Source of the DNA: Rufibacter sp. DG15C | Lineage (GTDB): Bacteria > Bacteroidota > Bacteroidia > Cytophagales > Hymenobacteraceae | Assembly (NCBI RefSeq): GCF_001577755.1 | Contig: NZ_CP010776.1 | Location: 1,116,001-1,180,000 of the forward strand | Direction: 5' to 3' | DNA: 64,000 nucleotides | Shown here: positions 1-9,076 of the stretch, one piece after another | Position numbering within the stretch: the stretch's first letter is position 1 | Layout of the letters: every line of letters begins with the position of its first letter | Position numbers and translations under genes: made by a program | The notes under the pieces: model-generated | Seen by the model: the letters and a program-made list of their open reading frames with translations, nothing else | Databases searched by the model: none | Told to the model about the DNA's origin: nothing

Positions 1-1938
1 AATGTTGGCTCTTGTCTTATCTACTGTTTTTACAACCTGTAAATCTGTAAAGACTGTTGGCACTTCTGGGCCAGCACCTACCACTGTAATCACGGTAGAG
101 GTATTGCTTTCTGGGCGCTCATCTAATTGATCACCACTAATCACAGCCGTGTTTACAATGACTCCGTTGGCTTTAATGGTACTGTTAACGGTTAATGTAG
201 CCGTCTGACCAACCGCTAGGTTGCCAATGGTCCAGATGCCGGTAGTGGCATTATACGTACCGGTAGAAACCGTCACATTGCCTACCAGGTCAATCTGAGA
301 AAGCGGCAACACATCTCTTACGGTTACACCAGTTGCGTTGTCAGGACCTAGGTTGCGAGCCGTCACGGTATAGACTAGGGCATCGCCTACGCTAGCGCGG
401 GTTTTGTTTACCGTTTTTTGCACTTGCAAATCTGCCATGGCACCCGGCCCAACGCCTGGGGTTACTACTGTTACCACCGTTGAGGTGTTATTGGCAGGCT
501 GTTGGTCTGCCTGGTTTCCTCTAATGATAGCGGTGTTGACAATGGTACCAGTGCCGGTGATTGTGGCATTGATGGTCAGGGTCACTGACTGGCCGCTGGC
601 CAAGTTCCCGATGGTCCAAACTCCGGTAGTGATATCCAAGTTGGTTCCGTTGGTGGACGTCTGGCCAGTGATGTTGATTTGACCAATTGGCAACACGTCT
701 CTAATGATAACACCCGTGGCGGCGTTTGGTCCGTTGTTACGGGCCACAATGGTATAGGTCAAGGCATCGCCTACGTTGGCGCGGGTCTTGTCTACCGTCT
801 TAATGGTCTGAAGGTCGGTTACTACGCCAGGTACTACTACCGGCTCCTCGTCTTCATCATCGTCTTTATCTGGATCTGGCTCATTGCCAATCACGCGTAC
901 ACGGTTCACCAAGTTACCAGAGGATAACACACGCACTCTCAATTTAATGGTAGCGGTCTCGCCAAAGGCAAGGTTACCAATTGTGAAGGTGCTGGTAGTG
1001 GCATTGTAAGCAAAAGTAGCCGGCACATTGTCCCGGAACGACGTATAGTCAATAAATGCCAGGGAAGAAGGCAAGGTCTCTACCACCTGAACACCGGTAG
1101 CGTCATCTGGCCCTTGGTTTCTTACGGTGATGGTATAAGTAATGGTATCACCAACGGCTACCTCAGATCTGTCTGCGGTTTTGGTAATGGCTAAGTCTGT
1201 CTCTACAATAAGCGGAAGGAAGACCGTATTGTTGTTTAAAACCACGTTGCCACCCAAAGACAAAAGACGTCCTTCATGCGTGGTACCGTTGCTTAAAGTT
1301 ATGTTGTTTTGAACCAGCACGTTGCCCTTCAAGGCCGAAGAGGTACCAACCAATCCTTGGTTACCCACCACTACGTTGCCGGTTACTCTAAAGAAGATGT
1401 TCTTAGGTTGCGCGCCGTTTTGTACCGAGATAACTGAGCCCTCATCTACAATCAAGTCTCCGTTGACCTGGATCACAAACACAGCGTTAGGATTTCCCTT
1501 GCCGTCTAGGCGCAACTGGCCTTTTAGGCGAGCGTCACCGTCAAAACGGTAAACGCCAGGCCCCAATACGGTACCGGCTACTGCCTCAGGGGTTCTGGAG
1601 AAACCCTTACCCAACTGCTGACCCGTCATGTTACTGGTGGGGGTTAGCGTGGCTAGGAAGTCATAGGCTTTGCGGGCGTCTACCTGCGCAGCGGCAGGCT
1701 CTACCCCACCAGGTCTAATCTCACCCAGCACAATCCCGGGAGGGAAACCAAGAATCACGTTACCGGGGGAGGTACCCAAATCTGCATACACCAGCGTGCT
1801 ACCTGTGTTTACCACAGAGCCACTGGCCAACACGGCAAACTCCTGTGCCGCCCCTAAACCTGGGGCGTTCTGAGTTTGTGCGTTCGTTGAAATTGAAATA
1901 GCAAACAGTGCTGCTATTAGGTGTAAAATTTTCTTCAT
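1..1938 (-). CDS. Secreted ice-binding-like (DUF3494) protein with DUF11 repeats, 3' end outside window
   Basis: Open reading frame of 646 codons running off the left edge, read from the ATG at 1938. Residues 1-20 form a signal peptide ending ISTNA. Residues about 28-242 match the DUF3494 ice-binding/adhesin fold (AAQEFAVLASG, YADLGTSPG, GFPPG, AYDFLATLTP, VFVIQVNGDL, NVVLNNNT). Three DUF11-type beta-sandwich repeats follow at about 247-350, 374-490 and 502-620, each with (S/A)VGD..(T/V)YT, RN.GP..ATGV and WTIGNLA-type signatures. A fourth starts at 631. An acidic linker (DPDKDDDEDEE, 355-365) separates repeats 1 and 2. Likely a cell-surface or secreted adhesin or antifreeze protein; a C-terminal T9SS sorting domain would lie outside the window. 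DUF3494 includes true ice-binding proteins, but not every member is proven to bind ice. Confidence 0.85.
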   Translation of the reverse strand, partial: MKKILHLIAALFAISISTNAQTQNAPGLGAAQEFAVLASGSVVNTGSTLVYADLGTSPGNVILGFPPGIVLGEIRPGGVEPAAAQVDARKAYDFLATLTPTSNMTGQQLGKGFSRTPEAVAGTVLGPGVYRFDGDARLKGQLRLDGKGNPNAVFVIQVNGDLIVDEGSVISVQNGAQPKNIFFRVTGNVVVGNQGLVGTSSALKGNVLVQNNITLSNGTTHEGRLLSLGGNVVLNNNTVFLPLIVETDLAITKTADRSEVAVGDTITYTITVRNQGPDDATGVQVVETLPSSLAFIDYTSFRDNVPATFAYNATTSTFTIGNLAFGETATIKLRVRVLSSGNLVNRVRVIGNEPDPDKDDDEDEEPVVVPGVVTDLQTIKTVDKTRANVGDALTYTIVARNNGPNAATGVIIRDVLPIGQINITGQTSTNGTNLDITTGVWTIGNLASGQSVTLTINATITGTGTIVNTAIIRGNQADQQPANNTSTVVTVVTPGVGPGAMADLQVQKTVNKTRASVGDALVYTVTARNLGPDNATGVTVRDVLPLSQIDLVGNVTVSTGTYNATTGIWTIGNLAVGQTATLTVNSTIKANGVIVNTAVISGDQLDERPESNTSTVITVVGAGPEVPTVFTDLQVVKTVDKTRANI

Positions 1939-2360
1939 GCGACCAACTAAACTATTATCAAAATAAACTTAACCGTATATAGTCATATTAATATATGAGT
2001 CCTTACGTGTACTCTCTGCCAAACCAAAGGTTTCGAGGTATAAAAAAGATGCAAATACCCCAAAGCACCTCAAAGGTGGTTATTTAAAACTACTTCCTAC
2101 CACTTATCTTCCCATTACCCTCTCTCCATCACTTAAGTGAAACAAATAATTTAATTATCAATAAGTTATATATAAATTCTTCAATATTCAAGGCTGCTCT
2201 CATCTCCTAGGCACAGCTACCTATTTCAACTCATCCAGACACACAGAACCAGGCTTAAAACCACTATATGAGTTTTATGCAAAATCTGGAATTCATGCTG
2301 ATGGAATAGGTTTTAGGGGAATAGCCACAGAAGCTTGGAAAAGCACCAGAGCCCTAAACG
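1939..2360. other. AT-rich intergenic region, no gene seen
   Basis: About 420 bp between the start of the DUF3494 gene and the lipA terminator. It is much more AT-rich than the flanking genes and presumably carries the promoter and leader of the surface protein. I see no convincing ORF, tRNA, repeat copy or riboswitch fold. Confidence 0.5.
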
Positions 2361-2390
2361 AAAAAAGCCTCGCAGGGTTGCGAGGCTTTT
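2361..2390 (-). terminator. Rho-independent terminator after lipA
   Basis: Perfect 11-bp stem AAAAGCCTCGC / GCGAGGCTTTT with a 6-nt loop. Read on the minus strand it is followed by a run of six T. It starts 24 nt downstream of the lipA stop. Confidence 0.8.
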
Positions 2391-2413
2391 GAAGAAATTC
2401 AGTTTTAAAAAGA

Positions 2414-3307
2414 TTATACGTGCACGTGACGCTCTGCGTGGTAAGAAGAACGAACCAGCGGCCCGGACTCTACATACTTGATGCCCCGTCTAAGGCCTTC
2501 TTCCTTATAATGCGCAAACAAATCCGGGTGGATGAACTCGGCTACCTCTAAGTGCATCTTGGTAGGCTGCAGGTATTGGCCCAGCGTCAAGATATCCAGC
2601 CCAACAGCGGCCAAGTCATCCATGGCTTGGTAGACTTCTTCCTGGGTTTCGCCTAGACCCAACATGATCCCGGTCTTGGAACGCTTGCCGTATTCCTTGA
2701 TGCGGCGCAACTGCTCCAGGCTTCGCTCATACTTGGCTTGCGGACGCACCCGGCGGTACAAGCTCTGCACGGTCTCCACGTTATGGGAAACTACTTCCTG
2801 TCCCGCTGAGATCATCACCTCCAAGGCCTCCCAGTTTGCTTTCACGTCTGGAATAAGGGTCTCAATGGTAGTCTCTGGCGAAAGCTTCTTGATTTGCACA
2901 ATAGTCTCATGCCACACGCTGGCGCCGCGGTCTTTCAACTCGTCACGGTTCACAGAGGTGATCACGGCATGCTTTACGCCCATAAGTTGAATGGCCTCGG
3001 CCACGCGGCGCGGCTCATCCAAGTCATACTCATTGGGACGACCCGTGGCCACCGCGCAGAAAGAACAGGAACGGGTACACACATTGCCCAAGATCATGAA
3101 CGTGGCCGTGCCGGCTCCCCAGCACTCGCCCATGTTAGGACAGTTGCCGCTCTCACAGATGGTATGCAGTTTATAGGTATCTACCAGTTGGCGCACTTTC
3201 GCGTATTCTTTGCCCACGGGCAGTTTTACACGAAGCCAGTCTGGTTTGCGGTTTTTTGTCTGAGCTTCTGCCGGTTGTATAACGGGCAATGCAATCAATT
3301 GATCCAT
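2414..3307 (-). CDS. lipA: Lipoyl synthase (radical SAM)
   Basis: 297 aa, normal length for LipA. It inserts two sulfur atoms into protein-bound octanoyl groups to form lipoyl cofactor. It shows both iron-sulfur motifs: the auxiliary cluster C51/C56/C62 ([12 protein letters not shown]) and the radical-SAM cluster C77/C81/C84 (CTRSCSFC), plus the C-terminal RSSY (286-289). The ATG at 3307 lies only 4 nt after a TACCTTTG -7 box. lipB, which supplies the octanoyl substrate, is at 63.0-63.8 kb in this window, and a likely lipoate-dependent E1 lies 2 kb away. LipA itself is not in an operon with either. Confidence 0.97.
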   Translation of the reverse strand: MDQLIALPVIQPAEAQTKNRKPDWLRVKLPVGKEYAKVRQLVDTYKLHTICESGNCPNMGECWGAGTATFMILGNVCTRSCSFCAVATGRPNEYDLDEPRRVAEAIQLMGVKHAVITSVNRDELKDRGASVWHETIVQIKKLSPETTIETLIPDVKANWEALEVMISAGQEVVSHNVETVQSLYRRVRPQAKYERSLEQLRRIKEYGKRSKTGIMLGLGETQEEVYQAMDDLAAVGLDILTLGQYLQPTKMHLEVAEFIHPDLFAHYKEEGLRRGIKYVESGPLVRSSYHAERHVHV

Positions 3308-3311
3308 GGGG

Positions 3312-3343
3312 CAAAGGTACTAAGCGTGGAGCGGATAGACAAA
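3312..3343 (-). promoter_or_regulatory. Bacteroidota-type promoter of lipA
   Basis: On the minus strand TTTG, 20 nt, then TACCTTTG, matching the Bacteroidota -33 TTTG / -7 TAnnTTTG arrangement. The -7 box ends 4 nt before the lipA ATG, so transcripts would be nearly leaderless, unless the box is misread. Confidence 0.55.
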
Positions 3344-3367
3344 AAACAGCCGAGGTGGCCGAATTGT

Positions 3368-4144
3368 TCAACGGCGGCGTCCGTAATACAAGGTTAAGTA
3401 CACAGACGTGAAATGACTGCTCTGCTCTGCCACTGGAATGATAGGAATCTTGTCTGTAAAAGCCTCATACACCATGCCCACCTCAATGCCAGTCACACTC
3501 TCCATATAGCGCCCGTACTCAAAACTGACACCCGCCTTTACGTGCGCGCCCACTTTGAATGTTGGGTCACCCAGGCCTTTGAAAGGACCAGAACTACCCA
3601 GAATCAAGGCGTCATTATGGATGGCGGGATCATAGGGTTCTGAGGCCACAATCATTTCGCCGGTGCGGTAATAGGTTCTGGTCTGCGGGTTATAGACATA
3701 CCGGCTACGGTCATAGTCAATGTAATAGGGCGCCTGAATGCCAATGGAAGGCCCAATGGCCGCAATCCCGTTTACCTGCACGCCAGACTCGGCGGCTTTT
3801 TTAAAGAAGGTATACTCCCGGCCATACTCTGGACGAAGCACAAAGAAATAATTGCTTTTGCCGAAGACAAAATTCGCCCCGGTGTTCACATTCTGGTATC
3901 TATATTCCTTGGGGTGTTTCACCTCAACGCCTTCAATCGCCCAGAATTGGTACCAGTTGTTGGTTAGGTGGTAGGCAGACTTGATCATGAGACCACCAAT
4001 AAGGCCGCCGTTGGAGTTGAAGTTGATGCCGTAAGTAAACTCACGGGTGTAGGTCTCCTCTTCCTCTACGTTCTGACCAAAGGCCCACGAACAAGGAAAG
4101 CAGATACAGGCCAAAAGGATGAGTAGATATTTGCGCACGGGCAA
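3368..4144 (-). CDS. Predicted outer-membrane beta-barrel protein, unknown function
   Basis: 258 aa. Residues 1-23 look like a signal peptide (LLILLACICFPCSWAFGQ). The rest alternates polar and hydrophobic residues with many Tyr/Phe/Gly, as in strands of a small outer-membrane barrel, and ends in an aromatic strand (SVYLTLYYGRRR). No family with known function is recognised. It lies 60 nt upstream of lipA on the same strand, but lipA appears to have its own promoter in the gap. Confidence 0.8.
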   Translation of the reverse strand: MPVRKYLLILLACICFPCSWAFGQNVEEEETYTREFTYGINFNSNGGLIGGLMIKSAYHLTNNWYQFWAIEGVEVKHPKEYRYQNVNTGANFVFGKSNYFFVLRPEYGREYTFFKKAAESGVQVNGIAAIGPSIGIQAPYYIDYDRSRYVYNPQTRTYYRTGEMIVASEPYDPAIHNDALILGSSGPFKGLGDPTFKVGAHVKAGVSFEYGRYMESVTGIEVGMVYEAFTDKIPIIPVAEQSSHFTSVYLTLYYGRRR

Positions 4145-4288
4145 AAAGGCTAAATTTTGTTAAAACTACTAAAATATAAGCACCTCTAAAACAGACCCAA
4201 GGCCAGGCTTTCAGACAATAGCAGCTGTGAAGCCTTTCTCCCTTGAATGACAAGGACTACTTTCTCCTTAACGGCAGCAATTAATTTC

Positions 4289-4326
4289 CGTTTTTGGCCT
4301 ATTTGCTGTAAAACGGGCCAAAAACG
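4289..4326. repeat. 38-bp palindromic repeat, copy 1
   Basis: Arms CGTTTTTGGCCTATTTGC and TAAAACGGGCCAAAAACG around a 2-nt centre. It begins 11 nt after the ytxJ stop codon. Family consensus arms are CGTTTTTGGCCTGTTTTC and GAAAACAGGCCAAAAACG. Confidence 0.85.
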
Positions 4327-4337
4327 GATAGTATTGT

Positions 4338-4676
4338 CTACGCTGAATGTTTCTTAACTTCTTGCAGGTTAATGCCTAAATGAGAACCATGGTACTGCAC
4401 CTGCCCGTCTTTAATCAACAGCAACTGCGGGGACTCATGACGCACGCTAAACTCTTCTGCTATCTGGTTAGAGATAGGTCTATAGCTTAACAAATCCAGG
4501 TAATACGGTTTCACCTGGGCTAACCCACTGTCACCCCACTGGCGCTCCAGCCGGCTTTTGGCCGTGGCACTAATGGAACAAGTAGTACTATGCTTGAAAA
4601 TAACTACTGGTTGTGTTTTAGACTCTTCTCTTATCTGGGCCAGCTGTTCTTGGCTGGTCAATGAATTCCATTCCAT
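4338..4676 (-). CDS. ytxJ: YtxJ-like bacillithiol-system thioredoxin-fold protein
   Basis: 112 aa from the ATG at 4676; a TTG at 4703 would add nine residues, but the family normally starts near MEWNSLTS. The FKHSTTCSIS motif with single Cys33 is the hallmark of the YtxJ family, monothiol bacilliredoxin-like proteins tied to bacillithiol. These would reduce or swap protein-bacillithiol disulfides in the cytoplasm. The RPISNQIAEEFSVRHESPQ segment resembles the thioredoxin-fold cis-Pro region. It is followed 11 nt later by a 38-bp palindrome, and the upstream neighbour (stop at 4707) is a small exported basic protein. Confidence 0.85.
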   Translation of the reverse strand: MEWNSLTSQEQLAQIREESKTQPVVIFKHSTTCSISATAKSRLERQWGDSGLAQVKPYYLDLLSYRPISNQIAEEFSVRHESPQLLLIKDGQVQYHGSHLGINLQEVKKHSA

Positions 4677-4706
4677 ACACTCTAATCTAACGTGGGGGTT
4701 CAACCT

Positions 4707-5036
4707 TTACTTCTTCTTAGCCTTCTTACGTTTTTTAACAGGAACGTCTGGCTTGGCGGCGGTGCCGTCCTCCTTGATCTCCATTTTATCACGGGCCTCC
4801 TTCTTCTTTGATCGCTTGCGCGAGCTTTCGCCGTCTTTAAAGCTGTGGTTGGCCAGATTCAAATGAGACTCGCTGTACTCAGACTCTACCTTCTGGGCCT
4901 CGCGTAGACTCTTACGTACCTCTTGGCGTTGCTGGTTACGGGACTTATGCTCCACCTGCGCGTTGGCCGTCGTAGATAGCAGCAAAAACACGCCCAACAT
5001 CCCCGTAAAAAGAAAGAAGTGTAAAGATTGTTTCAT
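4707..5036 (-). CDS. Small exported lysine/arginine-rich protein
   Basis: 109 aa, unknown. Residues 1-26 are a clear signal peptide (FLFTGMLGVFLLLSTTANA, cleavage before Q27). The mature part is highly charged and ends in a basic tail (KKRKKAKKK). It lies directly upstream of ytxJ and 11 nt downstream of another small exported basic protein, so the three likely share a transcript. No domain is recognised. It could bind anionic envelope polymers, which is a guess from charge only. Confidence 0.7.
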   Translation of the reverse strand: MKQSLHFFLFTGMLGVFLLLSTTANAQVEHKSRNQQRQEVRKSLREAQKVESEYSESHLNLANHSFKDGESSRKRSKKKEARDKMEIKEDGTAAKPDVPVKKRKKAKKK

Positions 5037-5047
5037 GAAATTGGGGG

Positions 5048-5356
5048 TTAATTTTTACTACTGGGTCCTTTGCCAAATTTGACTACTACCTTCTGTTTCT
5101 TCTTGGCACCTGGCATCTTCACTTTCTTCTTCTTGAGCAATCCGTCCTTGGCGCCAAACTCCATGTTACGGCCGCCAATGTCTGTTCCTTCTTTGGCCTG
5201 GTCCTCTGGGGTGGGTTCTTTTGGCTTGAACATGGCCAAGGGATTCAGGCTTTTTTTACCCGTCACGTCTGGGCAGGGAATCCTGCCAGAGTTACAGCTA
5301 CTCATCACAATTCCTGCCACCAGCAGGAACATCCACAATCTGTCTTTTAGATTCAT
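5048..5356 (-). CDS. Small lipoprotein with lysine-rich C-terminus
   Basis: 102 aa from the ATG at 5356. Lipoprotein signal with lipobox IVMSSC (Cys21). The C-terminal half is rich in Lys (LLKKKKVKM, GAKKKQKVVVKFGKG). A longer reading frame back to 5443 exists, but it starts inside a palindromic repeat and has no signal sequence at its N-terminus, so it is rejected. Function unknown. It lies 11 nt upstream of the other small exported protein. Confidence 0.7.
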   Translation of the reverse strand: MNLKDRLWMFLLVAGIVMSSCNSGRIPCPDVTGKKSLNPLAMFKPKEPTPEDQAKEGTDIGGRNMEFGAKDGLLKKKKVKMPGAKKKQKVVVKFGKGPSSKN

Positions 5357-5410
5357 AACGGCACAATCAAAGAGTATACGTAATACAGCCCAGCCACGGA
5401 TATTGTGAAT

Positions 5411-5448
5411 CGTTTTTGGCCTGTTTTCATCAAAACAGGCCAAAAACG
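5411..5448. repeat. 38-bp palindromic repeat, copy 2
   Basis: Near-perfect: CGTTTTTGGCCTGTTTTC, AT, CAAAACAGGCCAAAAACG. It starts 6 nt after the stop codon of the E1 gene. Confidence 0.9.
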
Positions 5449-5454
5449 GAAAGG

Positions 5455-7434
5455 TTAGAAGTTAAGCAGATGCTCTACTTTCTCTCGTAAGCGCTTGACA
5501 GGCAAGAACTCCTGCTCCAGCGGCGGCGCAAACGGAATAGCAGTATCCAGACCGCCCACGCGTACTACTGGTCCATCCAACTGCTCAAAGCAATGCTCCG
5601 ATATCCAAGCGGCAATCTCGGCGCCAATGCCGCCCGTGATAGTATCTTCATGCAAGACCAATACGCGGCCGGTTTTGGCCACGGTCTGGCGCACCGCTTC
5701 TTTGTCCCAAGGCAATAGGGTACGCAAATCCAAAACGTCTACGCTGGCGTCTGGCATGGTGGCCAGCAACTGCTTCGCCCAGTGTACGCCCATGCCGTAG
5801 GTAATGATAGACAAGTCGGTTCCTTCCTGAGCCAGTCTGGCGCGACCGATTTCTACGGTGTAATAATCATCCGGGATAGATTCTGTGAGTGAGCGGTACA
5901 GCATCTTGTGCTCAAAATACATGACCGGATTCGGGTCTTCAATGGCGGCATTCAAAAGGCCTTTGGCGTCATACGGCGTACTTGGGTACACAATCTTCAA
6001 GCCCGGCGTATGGAAGAACCAAGCTTCATTGCTTTGGCTGTGGAACGGACCCGCGGCGGCCCCGGCACCCGTAGGCATGCGCACCACCACATCGGCGTTC
6101 TGGCCCCAGCGGTAATGCGTCTTGGCCAGGTTGTTCACCACTTGGTTAAAGCCTGAGGTCACGAAGTCTGCAAACTGCATCTCCACCACCGACTTCTTTT
6201 TCTTAATGGACATGCCCAGACCCACACCTAGAATGGCACTCTCGCACAATGGCGTGTTACGGATGCGCTCCTTCCCAAACTTCTCCACGAAGCCCTCGGT
6301 GACTTTGAAGACGCCACCGTATTCCGCGATGTCCTGGCCCATCACCACCAACTCTGGGTAGCGCTCCAAACTCTGCTTTAAACCATCTGAGATAGCATCC
6401 ACGAAGCGCTTATCAGTGCGGGCGCTGTCCTTGGGCGTCATGACCGTCTGGATGAACGGCGCGTACATGTCAGCTAACTCCTCTTTAGGGTCCGCGACCG
6501 GCATTGGCGTATTGAACGCAGTTTCTAAACCTTGCTCTATCTCGGCTCTAATTTCTTCTCTAACCGCGGCCAGTGACTTAGGCGTTAACACCTTTTCATC
6601 CAGCAGGTACTTCTCAAAGTTCTCTACCGGGTCCTTCTTCGCCCAGCGCTCAAACAGCTCCTGCGGCACGTATTTGGTTCCGGATGCTTCCTCGTGTCCG
6701 CGCATTCTGAAGGTCATCGCCTCAATGAGCATGGGGCGCGGATTCTTTCTGATGCTGTAGGCGGCCTGACGCACAGTGTCATAGACTTCTAGCACGTTGT
6801 TGCCGTCTATCTGCAAGGCGTCCATGCCATAGGCCGGGCCTTTGTCTATAAAGTATTGGCACTTGAACTGCTCGTTGCTAGGCGTAGACAGTCCATAACC
6901 GTTGTTCTCAATAATGAAGATGACCGGCAGGCCCCACACGGCGGCCACGTTCAGGGCCTCATGGAAGTCTCCTTCGCTGGCGCCGCCATCCCCGCTGTAT
7001 ACCACGGTTACTTTCTCGCGCTTGTCCAACAGGTCTGCCAGGGCAATACCGTCTGCCACAGCCAACTGCGGGCCCAGGTGCGAAATCATGCCTACAATGT
7101 GGTGCTCATTGGTCCCGAAGTGGAAGGAACGGTCCCGGCCTTTGGTGAAACCGGTGCGCTTACCCTGGAACTGCGCGAACAACCTGTCCAACGGAATCTG
7201 ACGGCAGGTGAACACGCCCAGGTTGCGGTGCAAGGGCAGAATGTACTCGTCTGGCTCCAGGGCCAAGGTAGAGCCCACCGAGATAGCCTCTTGCCCGATG
7301 CCCGAGAACCACTTGCTCACTTTCCCCTGACGCAGTAGAATCAGCATCTTCTCCTCAATCATTCTTGGTTTGAGGATGCCGCGGTACAACATCAGTAAAT
7401 CATCGTCGGTATAGTCTTTTCTATTGAAATTCAT
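5455..7434 (-). CDS. Fused 2-oxoacid dehydrogenase E1 alpha/beta subunit
   Basis: 659 aa. Thiamine-diphosphate enzyme that decarboxylates a 2-oxoacid and passes the acyl group to the lipoyl domain of an E2. The N-terminal half (to about residue 330) is an E1-alpha with the TPP motif GDG (148-150) to NN (177-178). The C-terminal half, from about 340, is an E1-beta (TDKRFVDAISDGL, VMGQDIAEYGGVF, PTGAGAAAGPFHSQS, DLRTLLPWD). Alpha-beta fusions of this kind are common in Bacteroidota and probably serve branched-chain 2-oxoacids, pyruvate or both; substrate cannot be told from sequence. No E2 or E3 gene is adjacent. It is divergent from the M16 peptidase. Confidence 0.92.
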   Translation of the reverse strand: MNFNRKDYTDDDLLMLYRGILKPRMIEEKMLILLRQGKVSKWFSGIGQEAISVGSTLALEPDEYILPLHRNLGVFTCRQIPLDRLFAQFQGKRTGFTKGRDRSFHFGTNEHHIVGMISHLGPQLAVADGIALADLLDKREKVTVVYSGDGGASEGDFHEALNVAAVWGLPVIFIIENNGYGLSTPSNEQFKCQYFIDKGPAYGMDALQIDGNNVLEVYDTVRQAAYSIRKNPRPMLIEAMTFRMRGHEEASGTKYVPQELFERWAKKDPVENFEKYLLDEKVLTPKSLAAVREEIRAEIEQGLETAFNTPMPVADPKEELADMYAPFIQTVMTPKDSARTDKRFVDAISDGLKQSLERYPELVVMGQDIAEYGGVFKVTEGFVEKFGKERIRNTPLCESAILGVGLGMSIKKKKSVVEMQFADFVTSGFNQVVNNLAKTHYRWGQNADVVVRMPTGAGAAAGPFHSQSNEAWFFHTPGLKIVYPSTPYDAKGLLNAAIEDPNPVMYFEHKMLYRSLTESIPDDYYTVEIGRARLAQEGTDLSIITYGMGVHWAKQLLATMPDASVDVLDLRTLLPWDKEAVRQTVAKTGRVLVLHEDTITGGIGAEIAAWISEHCFEQLDGPVVRVGGLDTAIPFAPPLEQEFLPVKRLREKVEHLLNF

Positions 7435-7517
7435 GGCGGATTACAACATTCTGAACGTGTAAATTTAAGGCAATCCCAGTCACACGGAAATATTCCTGAT
7501 CTTATTTTTACTTTTAC

Positions 7518-7555
7518 TGTTTCTGGGCTCGTTTCCAGAAACCAGGCCAAAAACG
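7518..7555. repeat. 38-bp palindromic repeat, copy 3 (degenerate left arm)
   Basis: The right arm is close to consensus (AAACCAGGCCAAAAACG); the left arm is TGTTTCTGGGCTCGTTTCC. It lies between divergent genes, so it cannot be a terminator for either. Confidence 0.65.
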
Positions 7556-7629
7556 AAACCAGCCCATCGGCAACACCCGCGGCACGGGCTCGTTACTACG
7601 TATTGGCTTCGCCTAAAAAGAGCATCCCT

Positions 7630-8913
7630 ATGATTCAATTCAAAGAATTTACCTTAGATAACGGTCTTCAGTGCCTGGTGCATGAGGACCCTACCACGCC
7701 ACTGGCGGTTTTAAACGTGTTGTACAACGTAGGCTCCCGGGACGAAGTGGAAACCCACACTGGGTTTGCGCACTTGTTTGAGCACCTCATGTTCAGTGGC
7801 TCGGTGAACATTCCCAGCTACGACGAGCCCCTGCAACAGGCCGGCGGCGAGAACAACGCCTTCACCAGTCCAGACATTACCAATTACTATTTGACGGTAC
7901 CGGCCCAGAACATAGAGACCGGTTTCTGGCTGGAGTCTGACCGCATGCTGGACCTGGCCTTCAGTGAGAACGGCTTAGAGGTACAGCGCAAAGTGGTAGT
8001 AGAGGAATTCAAGCAGAACTACTTAAACCAACCGTACGGCGACATTTGGTTGAAGCTTCGTCCGTTGGCCTACCAGCACCACCCTTACAAATGGGCGACC
8101 ATCGGCAAGGAAATCAGTCACATTGAGAACGCCGTGATGGATGACGTGCGTGCCTTTTTCAAAAAGCACTACTCGCCGGCCAACGCCATTCTGGTGGTGG
8201 CCGGCAACATCACGTTTGAACGCGCGAAGGAGTTGACGGAAAAATGGTTCGGACCGATACCGGGAGGCGTGAAGTATGAGCGTAACCTGCCCCTAGAGCC
8301 GCGCCAGACCGAAGCCCGCCTGTTAGAAATGGAAGCCGATGTGCCCTTGACCGCGCTTTACAAAGCCTACCACATGCCCGGCCGCACCAGCCCGCATTAC
8401 CACGCCGCCGATTTACTAAGCGACATTTTGGGCAACGGCAACTCGTCCAGGCTCTATAATGAGCTGGTGAAAGAGCAGAAGCTGCTCAACTCCATCGGGG
8501 CGTTTGTAACGGGCTCTCTGGAACCCGGCCTGCTCATCATCCAAGGCAAATTGAACGTGGGCGTAGACCCATACCAGGCCAATGCCGCGGTAGAGGAAAT
8601 TGTAGCCCAGGTACGCGCCCACCACGTAGCTGAGGACGAGTTGCAGAAAGTCAAAAACAAGGCCGAGACCTCTATTGTCTTCTCTGAGATTGAGCTCCTG
8701 AACCGCGCCATGAACCTGGCCTACGGCAAACTGATGGGCAACCCCAACTACGTCAACGAGGAAGCCAGCCGTGTCCAGTCCGTCACCGCCGAAGACCTCT
8801 ACCAACAGGCCCAGGAAGTCCTCAGACCAGAGAACTGCTCTACCTTAATTTATAAAGCCGCTCCCAGCGCCGCCACCTTGTCTGAGCTGGAAGAAGCCAT
8901 GGCAGAGGAGTAA
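7630..8913 (+). CDS. M16 family zinc metallopeptidase
   Basis: 427 aa from the ATG at 7630 (a TTG at 7603 is possible, but MIQFKEFTLDNGL is the usual family start). The inverted zinc motif HLFEH is at 48-52, with a distal Glu at about 125 (KVVVEEF). This single-unit length, half of pitrilysin, is typical of M16B/processing-peptidase-like proteins. No signal peptide is evident. Many Bacteroidota carry two adjacent M16 genes, one active and one inactive; only one is here. A 38-bp palindrome follows the stop by 11 nt. Confidence 0.93.
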   Translation: MIQFKEFTLDNGLQCLVHEDPTTPLAVLNVLYNVGSRDEVETHTGFAHLFEHLMFSGSVNIPSYDEPLQQAGGENNAFTSPDITNYYLTVPAQNIETGFWLESDRMLDLAFSENGLEVQRKVVVEEFKQNYLNQPYGDIWLKLRPLAYQHHPYKWATIGKEISHIENAVMDDVRAFFKKHYSPANAILVVAGNITFERAKELTEKWFGPIPGGVKYERNLPLEPRQTEARLLEMEADVPLTALYKAYHMPGRTSPHYHAADLLSDILGNGNSSRLYNELVKEQKLLNSIGAFVTGSLEPGLLIIQGKLNVGVDPYQANAAVEEIVAQVRAHHVAEDELQKVKNKAETSIVFSEIELLNRAMNLAYGKLMGNPNYVNEEASRVQSVTAEDLYQQAQEVLRPENCSTLIYKAAPSAATLSELEEAMAEE

Positions 8914-8924
8914 TCTCATACTCT

Positions 8925-8962
8925 CGTTTTCGGGCTGTTTTGGTGAAAACAGCCCGAAAACG
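8925..8962. repeat. 38-bp palindromic repeat, copy 4 (compensated variant)
   Basis: Arms CGTTTTCGGGCTGTTTT and AAAACAGCCCGAAAACG are perfectly complementary, yet differ from consensus at two paired positions each. It starts 11 nt after the M16 gene stop. Confidence 0.9.
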
Positions 8963-8998
8963 GAAAATCTAAGCTTCGGCTCCTTTCTTTAACTCTCT

Positions 8999-9024
8999 TT
9001 TGTCATCCTGAAAGGAACTTGTGG
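8999..9024. repeat. 26-bp inverted repeat, left copy
   Basis: An exact reverse complement of 9596-9621. Core TCATCCTGAAAGGAACTTG. It lies upstream of the orphan gene at 9077. Confidence 0.9.
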
Positions 9025-9076
9025 GCCAGCTGTAGTAGCGTTTGCTCATAGCTGGGAGCTATACAAAGTATTCAAT

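Noticed and set aside
404-1873. Plus-strand open frames at the left edge (404, 679, 1322, 1670)
   Set aside because: They lie antisense to a continuous 646-codon minus-strand frame with signal peptide, DUF3494 and DUF11 domains, and show no domain of their own.
5357-5443. Longer start for the small lipoprotein gene at 5048
   Set aside because: The extension begins inside palindromic repeat copy 2 and would put 29 residues before a clear lipoprotein signal.
6856-7338. 160-aa plus-strand frame inside the E1 gene
   Set aside because: Antisense shadow of a strongly conserved coding region; no independent start signal or domain.
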